DNA from: Actinomycetospora sp. NBRC 106375
Lineage (GTDB): Bacteria; Actinomycetota; Actinomycetes; Mycobacteriales; Pseudonocardiaceae
Assembly: GCF_030269665.1 (NCBI RefSeq)
Contig: NZ_BSTS01000009.1
Span: 62,001 to 126,000, forward strand
Reading direction: 5' to 3'
Length of the DNA stretch: 64,000 nt
This document shows positions 7,446 through 16,235 of this stretch, piece after piece. Every line of letters starts with the position of its first letter. Position 1 is the stretch's first letter. The notes beneath the pieces are model-generated. The model was not told the origin of the DNA, made no database searches, and was given only the letters and a program-made list of their open reading frames with translations. A program made the position numbers and the translations under genes.

Positions 7446-9034
7446 CCGACACGACCGGCACCGCGAACGGCGCGCGTCCCCCGTGGGAGGTGTCGGCGGC
7501 CCATCCCCCCGGGCCGCCGGCACCTCCCTCGGGCGGCGACGTCCTCGCGGCCGCCGACCGGGCCCGCCTCGGCGGCGACACCTCGCGCTGGCCGGAGAAG
7601 CTCCCGGTGCGCCGGCGCCTCGACGTCCTGCTGGACCCCGGGAGCTTCATCGAGGACGGCGTGCTCGCCGCCGCGAACGACGACGGCATGCCCGGCGACG
7701 GCGTCGTCACCGGCGTCGGGACGGTCGACGGCCGCCCGGTCGCGGTGATCGCCCACGACTTCGGGGTCAAGGCCGGGTCCTGGGGCGAGCGGACCTGCGA
7801 GAAGCAGATCCGCATCCTCGAGCGCGCCGACCGCGACCTGCTCCCGGTGTTCTACCTCGTCGACTCCGCGGGCGGGCGGCTCACCGAGCAGATGGGCTTC
7901 TTCCCCGGGCGCCGCGGCGCCTCGCGGATCTTCCACCTGCAGGTCGCCCTGTCCGGGCGCGTGCCCCAGATCTGCTGCCTGCACGGCCCGTCGGCGGCGG
8001 GCGGCGCCTACATGCCCGCGTTCACCGACTGGGTCGGCATGGTCGACGGGCAGGCGTCGATGTACCTCGCGTCGCCCCGGGTGGCCGAGAAGGTCACCGG
8101 TGAGCGCACCACCGCCGAGGAGATGGGCGGGGCGCGCATGCACGCCGAGGTCTCGGGGTGCGGGGACGCGGTGTTCGACGAGGACTGGCAGGCGGTCGCC
8201 GCCGCGCGCCTGCTGTTCTCCTACCTCCCGTCCCGCTTCGACGAGACCCCGCCGGCCGCGGAGCCCCGCGAGCCCGAGGCGAGCGGCTGGGACGGCCTGG
8301 TGCCCGAGGACCCGACCGTCGGCTACGACGTCCTCGCCGTGATCGACCGCCTCGTCGACGGCGGCTCCTTCTTCGAGATCAAGCCGGACTGGGCGCAGGA
8401 GATCGTCGTCGGGTTCGCGCGCCTCGAGGGGCGCGCGGTGGGGCTCGTCGCCAACCAGCCGCGGGTGCGCAGCGGGGCGATCCACGTCGACTCGGCCGAC
8501 AAGGCCACCCGCTTCATCGCGCTCTGCGACGCGTTCGACGTGCCCCTGGTCTTCCTGCAGGACGTGCCCGGCTTCATGGTCGGCGTCGCCGTCGAGCGCC
8601 AGGGCATCATCCGCCACGGCGCGAAGATGATCGCGGCGATGTCCTCGGCCGAGGTCCCGAAGTTCACCGTCGTCCTGCGCAAGGCCTACGCGGCGGGCTA
8701 CTACGCGATGTGCGCGCCGGGCTTCGAGCCACGGGCGACGCTCGCCCTGCCCAGCGCGTTCATCGGCGCGATGGGCCCCGAGGCCTCGGTGAACGCCGTC
8801 TACGCCGGCAAGATCGCCGCGATCGAGGACGACGACGAGCGCGCGGCCTTCGTCGCCGCGCGCGTCGAGGAGCACCGCGCGGAGGTCAACCTCCTGCGCA
8901 TGGGCGACGAGCTCGTCGTCGACGCGGTCGTGCCCGGCGAGGAGCTCCGCGGCGAGCTCGTCACGCGCCTGCGCCACGCCGACGGCTGGACCCGCAGGCC
9001 CGGCCGCCGGCACCACCTCGTCAGCCCCGTCTAG
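7442..9034 (+). CDS. acyl-CoA carboxylase beta subunit (methylcrotonyl-CoA carboxylase-like)
   Basis: The 530-residue carboxyltransferase subunit transfers CO2 from carboxybiotin to an acyl-CoA. Two crotonase-type halves are visible. The N-half has VFYLVDSAGGRLTEQM and GPSAAGGAYMPAFTD; the C-half has FLQDVPGFMVGVAVERQG and RKAYAAGYYAMCAPGFEP. The GTG start overlaps the dehydrogenase stop, and the first 40 residues are a variable Pro-rich leader. No biotin carboxylase/BCCP (alpha) subunit is encoded anywhere in the window, so the partner must come from elsewhere. Overall layout fits AccD1/MccB more than propionyl-specific AccD5, but specificity is unproven. Confidence 0.92.
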   Translation: MTDTTGTANGARPPWEVSAAHPPGPPAPPSGGDVLAAADRARLGGDTSRWPEKLPVRRRLDVLLDPGSFIEDGVLAAANDDGMPGDGVVTGVGTVDGRPVAVIAHDFGVKAGSWGERTCEKQIRILERADRDLLPVFYLVDSAGGRLTEQMGFFPGRRGASRIFHLQVALSGRVPQICCLHGPSAAGGAYMPAFTDWVGMVDGQASMYLASPRVAEKVTGERTTAEEMGGARMHAEVSGCGDAVFDEDWQAVAAARLLFSYLPSRFDETPPAAEPREPEASGWDGLVPEDPTVGYDVLAVIDRLVDGGSFFEIKPDWAQEIVVGFARLEGRAVGLVANQPRVRSGAIHVDSADKATRFIALCDAFDVPLVFLQDVPGFMVGVAVERQGIIRHGAKMIAAMSSAEVPKFTVVLRKAYAAGYYAMCAPGFEPRATLALPSAFIGAMGPEASVNAVYAGKIAAIEDDDERAAFVAARVEEHRAEVNLLRMGDELVVDAVVPGEELRGELVTRLRHADGWTRRPGRRHHLVSPV

Positions 9035-9043
9035 GAGACGATC

Positions 9044-10969
9044 ATGGATGATCGCGACACCCTCGGCGCCCTGATCTCCGCGCCGCTGATCCCGCTGCCC
9101 GAGCGCTGGCGCTCCCCCGGGCGCGCCGACGAGCTGGCCGCGTGCCGCGCCCGCCACGACGCGGACCCCGACGACTACTGGGCCTGGGTCGCCGCCCAGC
9201 ACCGCTGGCTCACGCCGTGGGAGACGGTGCGGTCCGGCGAGCTGGGCGACTTCCGGTACTTCGAGGGCGGGCGCATCAACGTCGCCGACAACTGCGTCGA
9301 CCGCTGGGCCGACGACCCGGCGACCGCGCAGCGCCCCGCGATCGTGTGGGAGGGCGAGCCGGGCGACACCCGCACGCTGACCTACGCCGAGCTGGCCGAG
9401 GAGACCGACCGCCTCGCCGGCGGTCTGCGCGCGCTGGGCATCGGTCAGGGCGACGTCGTCGCGGTCTACATGCCCAACCTCGTCGAGGCGTTCACCGCGA
9501 TCCACGCCTGCAACAAGATCGGCGCGATCTACACGGTGCTGTTCTCCGGCTTCGGCCGCGACGCCGTCGCCTCGCGGCTGTCCGCGGCGCGGGCGAAGGC
9601 CGTGATCGTCGCCGACGCGATCTACCGGCGCGGGAAGCCCGTCGAGCTGCTGGAGACGCTGCGCGCGGCCCGGTCGGACGCCCCGACCGTGGAGCACGTC
9701 GTGGTGGTCGACCGCACCGGACGCGGCGTGCCGCTCTCCGGGGACGAGGTCTCCTACGCGACCCTGCTCGCCGAGCACCCCGAGGGCGCGCCGACCGTGG
9801 CCCTCGACCCCAACGAGGCCGCCTTCCTGATCTTCACGAGCGGCACCGAGTCACGGCCCAAGGGCGTCGTGCACTCCGTCGGCGGCTTCCTGCTCGGCAC
9901 CTGGGCCAACGTGCACTGGCAGGCCGGGCCGGTCGAGGGCGACGTCTACTGGGTCGCCGCCGACGTCGGCTGGCTGACCTTCCCCATCCAGGCGGTCATC
10001 GGCGGGCTGGCCCACGGGTCGACGATCGCCTGCTACGAGGGCGCGCTGGACACCCCGGGCCCGTCGCGGTTCTACGACATCTGCGCCCGCCACGGGGTCA
10101 CCCAGGTGCTGTGCGCCCCGACGGTGCTGCGGCTGCTGCGCAAGTTCGGCGACGACCTCGCCGCGTCGCACCCCCTCCCCCGCCTCCAGCTGATCACCGT
10201 CCAGGGCGAGCCGCTCGACGGCGAGACGTTCACCTGGGGGTACGAGACGTTCGGGGTGCCGATCGTCAACGCCTACGGCCAGACCGAGACCGGGTCGACG
10301 TGGACCTACCCGGTCACCGGGGTCGAGGACCTCAAGGCCGGATCGACGGGCACGCCGGTGCCGGGGCACGCGTTCGCGGTCGTCGACGACGAGGGCGAGC
10401 CCGTCCCGGCCGGGGTGAAGGGCAACCTCGTCATGACCCGGCCGTTCCCGACGCTGGCCCGCACGGTGTGGGACGACCACGAGCGCTACCTGTCGACGTA
10501 CTTCGGGCGCTTCCCGGGCCGCTACGCCACCAACGACGAGGCCGTCGTCGACGCCGACGGGCACCTGTGGGTCCTCGGGCGGGCCGACGACGTCATCAAC
10601 GTCGCGGCCCACCGGCTCTCGACCATGGAGATCGAGGCCGTCGTCGGCACGCACCCGAAGGTCGTCGAGGCGGCGGTCGTCGGCATCCCCGACGCGACGA
10701 AGGGGACGGTGCCGGTCGCGTTCGTGACGATCACCGGCGAGCCGGACGGCGTGCCCGAGGAGGTGCGCACGCTCGTGGCGGACACGATCGGCGGGCTCGC
10801 CCGCCCGGAGCGCGTCATCGTGACCCCGGCCATGCCCAAGACGCGCACCGGCAAGATCATGCGGCGGCTGATGCGCGAGGTCCTCCTGCACGGCGAGGCC
10901 CGCAGCGACACGAGCGCGCTCGAGGACCCGGGCAGCCTGGACACGCTCGCGGGCGCGGTGCACGCATGA
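9044..10969 (+). CDS. acyl-CoA synthetase, acetyl/propionyl-CoA synthetase-like (AMP-forming)
   Basis: A 641-residue ANL-superfamily ligase. It carries an ACS-type N-terminal region ([17 protein letters not shown]), the phosphate-binding loop [18 protein letters not shown], the adenylate motif [13 protein letters not shown], the hinge region [18 protein letters not shown] and the C-terminal lysine motif [11 protein letters not shown]. It activates a short carboxylic acid to its CoA thioester with ATP. It starts 9 nt after the carboxylase gene (GGAG just before) and its stop overlaps a 13-codon mini-ORF that links it to maoC. In this operon it could activate isovalerate, acetoacetate or another short branched acid. 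Confidence 0.9.
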   Translation: MDDRDTLGALISAPLIPLPERWRSPGRADELAACRARHDADPDDYWAWVAAQHRWLTPWETVRSGELGDFRYFEGGRINVADNCVDRWADDPATAQRPAIVWEGEPGDTRTLTYAELAEETDRLAGGLRALGIGQGDVVAVYMPNLVEAFTAIHACNKIGAIYTVLFSGFGRDAVASRLSAARAKAVIVADAIYRRGKPVELLETLRAARSDAPTVEHVVVVDRTGRGVPLSGDEVSYATLLAEHPEGAPTVALDPNEAAFLIFTSGTESRPKGVVHSVGGFLLGTWANVHWQAGPVEGDVYWVAADVGWLTFPIQAVIGGLAHGSTIACYEGALDTPGPSRFYDICARHGVTQVLCAPTVLRLLRKFGDDLAASHPLPRLQLITVQGEPLDGETFTWGYETFGVPIVNAYGQTETGSTWTYPVTGVEDLKAGSTGTPVPGHAFAVVDDEGEPVPAGVKGNLVMTRPFPTLARTVWDDHERYLSTYFGRFPGRYATNDEAVVDADGHLWVLGRADDVINVAAHRLSTMEIEAVVGTHPKVVEAAVVGIPDATKGTVPVAFVTITGEPDGVPEEVRTLVADTIGGLARPERVIVTPAMPKTRTGKIMRRLMREVLLHGEARSDTSALEDPGSLDTLAGAVHA

Positions 10970-11007
10970 GCGGTGGGAGACGGAGCGGAGCGGAGCTCGA
11001 CCGATGA
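10966..11007 (+). CDS. 13-codon bridging mini-ORF
   Basis: ATG 10966 overlaps the stop of the synthetase gene (ATGA). The frame reads [13 protein letters not shown], and its TGA overlaps the ATG of the MaoC gene (ATGA at 11004-11007). It therefore closes the only gap in a chain of coupled genes. Its purine-rich GGAGCGGAGCGGAG also serves as ribosome site for maoC. The peptide itself may have no role; the case is purely structural. Confidence 0.35.
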   Translation: MSGGRRSGAELDR

Positions 11008-11456
11008 GCGGACTGTGGTTCGAGGAGCTCGAGGTGGGGCGGGTCGTCCACCACGCGACCCGGCGCACGGTCACCGAGACCGACAACGTCATGTTCACGA
11101 CGATGACCATGAACCCGGCGCCGCTGCACCTCGACCACGAGTACGCGGCGAGCACCGAGTTCGGCCGCCCGCTGGTCAACAGCATGTTCACGCTGGCGCT
11201 GGTCGTCGGGCTCTCGGTGCCGGAGCTGACGCTGGGCACGATCGTCGCCCAGCTCGGGATCGACGACGTGACGTTCCCGTCGCCGGTGTTCCACGGCGAC
11301 ACGGTGCGCGTCGAGACCGAGGTCGCGTCCGCGCGCGCGTCGAGCAGCCGGCCCGACGCCGGGATCGTGGTGTTCGCGCACCGGGCGCACAACCAGCGCA
11401 ACGACGTGGTGTGCACCTGCCGGCGCACCGGACTCATGTACAGAGCGCCGGCGTGA
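11004..11456 (+). CDS. MaoC family dehydratase (enoyl-CoA hydratase 2 fold)
   Basis: A 150-residue hot-dog protein of the MaoC type: the hydratase loop [18 protein letters not shown] carries the Asp-His pair, followed by [19 protein letters not shown]. Such proteins hydrate trans-2-enoyl-CoAs to (R)-3-hydroxyacyl-CoAs. Between an acyl-CoA carboxylase and a CitE lyase, and in the order seen around mycobacterial Rv2498c-Rv2499c, it could hydrate 3-methylglutaconyl-CoA to (R)-HMG-CoA. Its start is coupled to the mini-ORF upstream and its stop overlaps the GTG of the lyase. Confidence 0.9.
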   Translation: MSGLWFEELEVGRVVHHATRRTVTETDNVMFTTMTMNPAPLHLDHEYAASTEFGRPLVNSMFTLALVVGLSVPELTLGTIVAQLGIDDVTFPSPVFHGDTVRVETEVASARASSSRPDAGIVVFAHRAHNQRNDVVCTCRRTGLMYRAPA

Positions 11457-12268
11457 CGGTTCCCCGCAGCCTGCTCTTCGTGCCCGGCGCGCGCCCGGAC
11501 ATGGTCGCCAAGGTCCCCCGCTGGGCGCCCGACGCGGTCGCCGTCGACCTCGAGGACGCGGTCGCCCCCGCCGACAAGGACACCGCCCGCGAGGCCACCG
11601 TCCGGGCGGTCGCGGACCTGCCGCGGGACACCGGCCTGCAGGTCGTCGTCCGGGTCAACGCCCCGTCCACGTCCTGGTACGCCGACGACGTCGCGGCCGT
11701 CGCCTCGGCCGGATCGGCGGTCCACGGCGTCGTGCTGCCCAAGCTCGAGACGCCCGAGCAGCTCGCCGACCTGCACGAGCGCCTCGGCGGCCTCCCGGTC
11801 ATCGGCGGGCTCGAGACCGTGCGGGGCGTCGCGCGGTGCCGCGAGCTCGCGCCCGGGTGCCTCGCGGTCTACTTCGGCGCCGAGGACTTCGCCGCCTCGA
11901 TCGGCGGGCGCCGCACGCCCGGCGGCCGCGAGGTGCTCTACGCCCGCAGCGAGGTCGTGCTCGCCGCGGTCCTCGCCGGCGTCGGCGCGCTCGACCAGAC
12001 CGTCGTCGCCGCCCACGACGCCGAGGCGTTCCGCGCCGACGCCGCCGCCGGCCGCGACCTCGGGTATGACGGCAAGATCTGCATCCACCCGTCGCAGGTC
12101 GCGCTCGCCCACGAGGCGTTCACGCCGACCGAGGACGAGGTCGCGCACGCCCGGGAGGTCATCGAGGCGGGGCGGTCGGGGGTCGGGGTCGTCGACGGTG
12201 AGATGGTCGACGACGTGCACCTGAGGATGGCGCGCGCCGTGCTGGGCCGAGCCGGGGTCGACGCGTGA
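11453..12268 (+). CDS. HpcH/HpaI aldolase/citrate lyase (CitE-like) family protein
   Basis: A 271-residue TIM-barrel CitE-like enzyme that cleaves C-C bonds in beta-hydroxyacyl-CoAs with Mg2+. Recognisable elements are [14 protein letters not shown], the metal-ligand segment [29 protein letters not shown]-like [20 protein letters not shown] and the C-terminal [14 protein letters not shown] mycobacterial CitE homologue beside maoC and fadE19 acts as (R)-HMG-CoA lyase, giving acetyl-CoA and acetoacetate; the same role is inferred here. The GTG start overlaps the maoC stop by 4 nt. Confidence 0.9.
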   Translation: MTVPRSLLFVPGARPDMVAKVPRWAPDAVAVDLEDAVAPADKDTAREATVRAVADLPRDTGLQVVVRVNAPSTSWYADDVAAVASAGSAVHGVVLPKLETPEQLADLHERLGGLPVIGGLETVRGVARCRELAPGCLAVYFGAEDFAASIGGRRTPGGREVLYARSEVVLAAVLAGVGALDQTVVAAHDAEAFRADAAAGRDLGYDGKICIHPSQVALAHEAFTPTEDEVAHAREVIEAGRSGVGVVDGEMVDDVHLRMARAVLGRAGVDA

Positions 12269-13152
12269 GGGTCGGGCTCATGATGTCGCCGACCATGGCG
12301 CCGGCCGACGCGCAGCGGGCCGAGGAGCGGGGCTTCGACATCGTCGCGGCCGGCGAGCACGTGCTCTTCGGCAGCCCCACGGCGAACGCCTTCGTCAGCC
12401 TCGCCGCCGCGGCCCCGGTGACGACGCGGGTGCGCCTGCTCAGCGCCGTGACGCTGCTGCCGCTCTACCCCGCGCCGCTCGCCGCCAAGATGGCCGCGAC
12501 CCTCGACCGGCTCTCGGGCGGGCGCTTCGAGCTCGGGATCGGGGTCGGCGGGGAGAACCCCGTGGAGTTCGCCGCGTGCGGGGTGCCGGTGCGCGAGCGC
12601 GGGAAGCGCACCGACGCCGGGATCGACACGCTCGCGCGGCTCTTCGCCGGCGAGGAGATCGACGTCGACGGCACCCCGGCCGCCCTCGACCCGCTCCCGG
12701 TGCAGCGTCCCCGCCCGCCGGTGTGGGTCGGCGGGCGCTCGGAGGCGTCGATGCGCCGCGCCGGGCGCTCCGGCGACGTGTGGATGCCCTATCTCGGCAG
12801 CCCGGACCGCGTCGCCCGCGGCCTGCGCACGGCCCACGAGGAGGCCGAGCGCCGGGGCCGCGACCCGGGCGAGGTCACCGGCGCGTACTTCGCGTGGTCC
12901 TGCGTCGACCCTGACCCGGCCGTCGCCCGCCGCACCGCGCTCGACGCCCTGGCCGCGACCTACGGCCAGGACATGGAGCGGATCGTCGACGCCTGCGTCC
13001 CGCACGGCACGCCCGAGCAGGTCGCCGCCCGGCTCGCCGAGTACCGCGACGCGGGCGCGGCGTCCGTGGTGATCGCACCCGCGGTGGGCGGCGAGGGCCG
13101 CGAGCGGATGATCGATCTCGTCGCGGACGACGTCCTCCCCCGGCTCCGGTGA
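12265..13152 (+). CDS. LLM class flavin-dependent oxidoreductase
   Basis: A 295-residue luciferase-like TIM-barrel protein that binds F420 or FMN. Family features are the N-terminal VGLMMSPTMAP strand, FDIVAAGEHVLFGSPTANAF, LDRLSGGRFELGIGVGGENP and the later PVWVGGRSEASMRRAGRSGD. The GTG start overlaps the CitE stop (GTGA), making it the last gene of the coupled operon. Its substrate cannot be told from sequence, and it is not part of the standard leucine pathway, so it may oxidise a side-chain or entry compound. Confidence 0.88.
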   Translation: MRVGLMMSPTMAPADAQRAEERGFDIVAAGEHVLFGSPTANAFVSLAAAAPVTTRVRLLSAVTLLPLYPAPLAAKMAATLDRLSGGRFELGIGVGGENPVEFAACGVPVRERGKRTDAGIDTLARLFAGEEIDVDGTPAALDPLPVQRPRPPVWVGGRSEASMRRAGRSGDVWMPYLGSPDRVARGLRTAHEEAERRGRDPGEVTGAYFAWSCVDPDPAVARRTALDALAATYGQDMERIVDACVPHGTPEQVAARLAEYRDAGAASVVIAPAVGGEGRERMIDLVADDVLPRLR

Positions 13153-13252
13153 GCCCGGCCGTGCCATTGGACGGAATGCGGCGTGACCGGCGGGTCGAGG
13201 GTGCCGCAGAGTGCTCGCGCCACCGACCCCTGTCCCCGTGCGAGGAGCCTCG

Positions 13253-13798
13253 ATGACCGCGGAGTTCGTGACGGCGAGCGAGTCGCCACGGAGCACCCTG
13301 CCCGGGCGCCCGGAGCCGTTCGTGCTGGCCGCCGGCGAGGGCGAGCGGGCGCACCTGTTCGACCAGCTCTTCACCGTGCTGCTCTCCGGCGACGAGACCG
13401 AGGGCCAGTTCGGGGTGTTCACGATGGAGGCGCCGCGCGGGCGGGCGATCCCGGTGCACGCCCACGACGACGTCCACGAGATCTTCTACGTCCTCGACGG
13501 GCAGGTGCGCGTCGCGATCGAGGACGCCGACGGTGGGATCCTCGACCGCGTGCTGACCACCGGCGACTTCGGCTACGTCCCGGCCGGTCGCAAGCACACG
13601 TTCAAGGTCGAGTCCCTGCGGGCGCGGACCCTCGGCGTCTCGACCGGCGGCTTCGAGCGCTTCTTCGCGGCCGCCGGGGAGCGCACCGAGGCGACGGCAC
13701 CACCACCGGTTTCCGTGATCCCCTCCCCCGAGCAGCTGGGCGACGCCGCGCGCCGCTACCGCAACGAGTTCTTCCACGATGTCCGTCTCATCGACTGA
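13253..13798 (+). CDS. cupin domain-containing protein (quercetin dioxygenase-like)
   Basis: A 181-residue protein with one cupin domain: PVHAHDDVHEIFYVLDG holds the His-X-His and Glu metal ligands and GDFGYVPAGRKHTFKV the second motif His. Such proteins are metal-dependent oxygenases or sensors. ATG 13253 (MTAEFVTASESPRS) has GAGGAG five nt before it and is preferred over an ATG 42 nt upstream. It overlaps the following esterase gene by 20 nt, so the two are probably co-transcribed. The 100 nt before it separate it from the upstream operon without a clear terminator. Confidence 0.85.
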   Translation: MTAEFVTASESPRSTLPGRPEPFVLAAGEGERAHLFDQLFTVLLSGDETEGQFGVFTMEAPRGRAIPVHAHDDVHEIFYVLDGQVRVAIEDADGGILDRVLTTGDFGYVPAGRKHTFKVESLRARTLGVSTGGFERFFAAAGERTEATAPPPVSVIPSPEQLGDAARRYRNEFFHDVRLID

Positions 13799-14642
13799 GA
13801 TCCCGGAGTCGGTCCTTGTCGACGGGGTCGACGGCGTCGCCATGTGGCGGGCCGTCGAGTACGCCACGGTGCCCGGGTACCGGCCGCTGCTGCTCGACCT
13901 GTACCGCCCGCACGACGGTCCCCCGCCCCCGGTGGTCGTGTTCCTGCACGGCGGCGGGTGGCGCGTCGGCACCCGGGGGTCGGTGGGGCCGATGTACGCC
14001 GACTGGTGCCCCTCCCCCTTCGCCCGGCTCGCGGCGTCCGGGGTCGCCGTGGCGTCGCTGGACTACCGGCTCTCCGGGGAGGCGCGGTTCCCGGCACCGC
14101 TCGAGGACGTGATGGCCGGCCTGCACTGGGTGCGCGAGCACGCCGAGGCCGTCGACGTCGACGCCACCCGGATCGCGCTGTGGGGCGAGTCGGCGGGCGG
14201 CCACCTCGCCGCCCTGCTCGGGCTCACCGACCCCGACGTGCGCGCCGTCGTCGACTGGTACGGCCCGGCCGACCTCAGCGCCCTCGCCGGGGACGCCGCG
14301 GCCGGCGGGATCAGCGCCGTCGACCCGGCGGCCGCCGACTCCCGGGAGGCGCTCATGCTCGGCGTCGCCCCGGCCGCGGACCCGGACCGGGCCCGCGCCG
14401 CGAGCCCCGTCGCCCACGTCCGGGCCGGCGCCCCGCCGTTCCTGCTCCGGCACGGCACGGGCGACACCCTGGTCCCGTCCCGCCAGTCCGAGCGCCTCGC
14501 GACGGCGCTGGAGTCCGTCGGCGCCGAGGTGACGCTGGACCTCGTCCCCGGCGCCGACCACCTCTGGCGCGGCGCCCCGGACGTCGCCGCCGCCGCGTTC
14601 GACGACGCGGCCGCCTTCCTCCGGCGTCACCTCGGGGTCTGA
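13779..14642 (+). CDS. alpha/beta hydrolase (HSL/carboxylesterase-like)
   Basis: A 287-residue esterase/lipase of the hormone-sensitive-lipase type. It has the oxyanion HGGGW motif (VVFLHGGGWRVGTRG), the nucleophile elbow ALWGESAGGHLAALLG, an acidic residue in HGTGDTLVP and the terminal His in PGADHLWRG. No signal peptide is present, so it should be cytoplasmic. The 20-nt overlap with the cupin gene suggests that the pair acts on one compound; the substrate is unknown. Confidence 0.9.
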   Translation: MSVSSTEIPESVLVDGVDGVAMWRAVEYATVPGYRPLLLDLYRPHDGPPPPVVVFLHGGGWRVGTRGSVGPMYADWCPSPFARLAASGVAVASLDYRLSGEARFPAPLEDVMAGLHWVREHAEAVDVDATRIALWGESAGGHLAALLGLTDPDVRAVVDWYGPADLSALAGDAAAGGISAVDPAAADSREALMLGVAPAADPDRARAASPVAHVRAGAPPFLLRHGTGDTLVPSRQSERLATALESVGAEVTLDLVPGADHLWRGAPDVAAAAFDDAAAFLRRHLGV

Positions 14643-14687
14643 CCACGGTGCGGAGGGCGGTCGGCGTCGACGAGGAATGCGGCTTTC

Positions 14688-14704
14688 CTGGCGTCTGACG
14701 CCAG
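14688..14704. terminator. hairpin after the esterase gene
   Basis: Arms CTGGCGT and ACGCCAG with loop CTG lie 46 nt after the esterase stop. A short G/C-rich stem without U-tract; a plausible terminator for the cupin-esterase pair. Confidence 0.45.
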
Positions 14705-14770
14705 AATCGCCACACGCTCGCCTTCGCGACACGCCGGAGCACTCGCAGCCTCACGGCAGATCGGCATCCT

Positions 14771-14808
14771 GGTGACGATCCCGTTCGGATCTGCCATGGA
14801 TCGTCACC
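14771..14808. terminator. hairpin between convergent esterase and AraC genes
   Basis: Arms GGTGACGATCC (14771-14781) and GGATCGTCACC (14798-14808) are perfectly complementary with a 16-nt loop, 35 nt beyond the stop of the minus-strand AraC gene. Together with the hairpin at 14688 it fills the 201-nt convergent gap; nothing else was seen there. Confidence 0.5.
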
Positions 14809-14843
14809 GGGACGGCGATCGACCTGCCGACGACCCGACCCCC

Positions 14844-15587
14844 TCAGTCCCGCCGCCCCAGGTAGCGCGACGGGCTGGTGCCGACGACGCCACGGAAGGC
14901 CGCGAGGAACGCGCTCGGCGTCGCGTAGCCGACGGCGCGGGCGACGGCGTCGACCGGGCGCCCCTCGGCGAGCATTGGCAGGGCGGCGCGGACGCGCAGG
15001 TGGCGCCGCCAGCGCTCGAAGCTCAGGCCGGTGTCCTGCACGAACAGCCGCGACACCGTGCGACGGCTGCTGCCCGCGGCGGCCGCGAGCGCGGCGAGTC
15101 CGCGGTCGTCGGAGGGATCGCGGTGCAGGGCGTCGGCGACGGCGCGACAGCGCGGGTCGGCGGGCTCGGGCACGGCGACGGGGCGGGTCGGCAGGGGGCG
15201 CAGCGCGTCGAGCACGACGCCCTCGGCGCGGGTGCGGGCGTCCTCGGCGAGGTCGGTGCGCTCGAGGTGGGCGGCGAGCGCGAGCAGCAGCCCGTCCACC
15301 GCGACCGGCACCGGGTCGCCCGACCCCAGGTCGGGCAGGCGCGCCGAGAGGAACAGGCTGCGCAGCGTCGCGTCCCGGGTGGCGCCGGTGCGGTGGGGCA
15401 CGCCGGCGGGCAGCCACAGGGCCAGGGTCGGCGGGAGGATCCAGGAGCGGTGGCCGACGCGGACACCGAGCACGCCCCCGACCGCCCAGTTCAGCTGGTG
15501 CGCGTTGTGGGTGTGCTCCGGGAACCACGAGCCCGCCGCGAGCGGCCACGACCCGACCATGATCGCTGCGCCCGGCACCGGCTGCAC
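14844..15587 (-). CDS. AraC family transcriptional regulator with cupin sensor
   Basis: About 247 residues: an N-terminal cupin-type sensor (FPEHTHNAHQLNWAVGG, then LWLPAGVPHRTG) and a C-terminal pair of helix-turn-helix motifs (GLAALAAAAGSSRRTVSRLF and VDAVARAVGYATPSAFLAAF with GTSPSRYLGRRD). GTG 15587 (VQPVPGAAIM) gives the usual distance to the cupin histidines; ATG 15560 is the alternative. It is divergent from the methyltransferase at 15672, separated by 84 nt, and may control that gene, itself or both. Confidence 0.85.
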   Translation of the reverse strand: MQPVPGAAIMVGSWPLAAGSWFPEHTHNAHQLNWAVGGVLGVRVGHRSWILPPTLALWLPAGVPHRTGATRDATLRSLFLSARLPDLGSGDPVPVAVDGLLLALAAHLERTDLAEDARTRAEGVVLDALRPLPTRPVAVPEPADPRCRAVADALHRDPSDDRGLAALAAAAGSSRRTVSRLFVQDTGLSFERWRRHLRVRAALPMLAEGRPVDAVARAVGYATPSAFLAAFRGVVGTSPSRYLGRRD

Positions 15588-15671
15588 CCGGCCACGATAT
15601 GGCCTCCACGCGACACAGGTCGGCCCCGTCGCGGATCGCGGCCGCACCAGGGTGCTCCCTACCGTCGGCGC

Positions 15672-16235
15672 ATGCCGATGAACCTCCTGCACCGCCGCCT
15701 CTGCAGCTCCCGGAAATGGGCCGACGCCATGGCGCAGTACCTGCCCGGCCAGCTCGACGACCTCGACCTCGACGACGTCCTCGAGATCGGCCCGGGCTTC
15801 GGCGCCACCACCCGGGTGATCGCGCCACGGGTGCGGGCGCTCACGGCGGTGGAGATCGACGAGGCGTCGGTGCGCGGGCTGCGCGCCGAGTTCGGTGAGC
15901 GGGTCGACATCGTCCACGGCGACGCCACCGCGCTGCCGTTCGACGACGGCCGGTTCTCCGCGGTCGTGTGCTTCACGATGCTCCACCACGTCCCGACGCC
16001 CGCGGCGCAGGACGCCCTGTTCGCCGAGGCGCGCCGCGTCCTGCGGCCGGGCGGGACGTTCCGGGGCGTCGACAGCCAGCTCAGCATCGGCTTCCGGCTC
16101 CTGCACGTCGCCGACACGATGACCGTCCTCGACGCCGACACCCTCGACGACCGCCTGCACACCGCCGGGTTCGGCGACGTCACCCACACGCTCCACCCGG
16201 GCGAGCGGGTGCACTTCACCGCACGCCGGCCCTGA
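15672..16235 (+). CDS. class I SAM-dependent methyltransferase
   Basis: A 187-residue methyltransferase with motif I VLEIGPGFGATT (SAM binding), acidic ALTAVEID, motif II GDATALPFDDGRFSAVVCF and motif III LRPGGTFRGVD. It resembles small ubiquinone/phospholipid-type methyltransferases, but the acceptor is unknown. The start MPMNLLHRRLCSSRKWAD is the only reasonable ATG. It is divergent from an AraC gene. Its stop (16233-16235) directly abuts the stop of the convergent IclR gene (16236), leaving no terminator space. Confidence 0.85.
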   Translation: MPMNLLHRRLCSSRKWADAMAQYLPGQLDDLDLDDVLEIGPGFGATTRVIAPRVRALTAVEIDEASVRGLRAEFGERVDIVHGDATALPFDDGRFSAVVCFTMLHHVPTPAAQDALFAEARRVLRPGGTFRGVDSQLSIGFRLLHVADTMTVLDADTLDDRLHTAGFGDVTHTLHPGERVHFTARRP

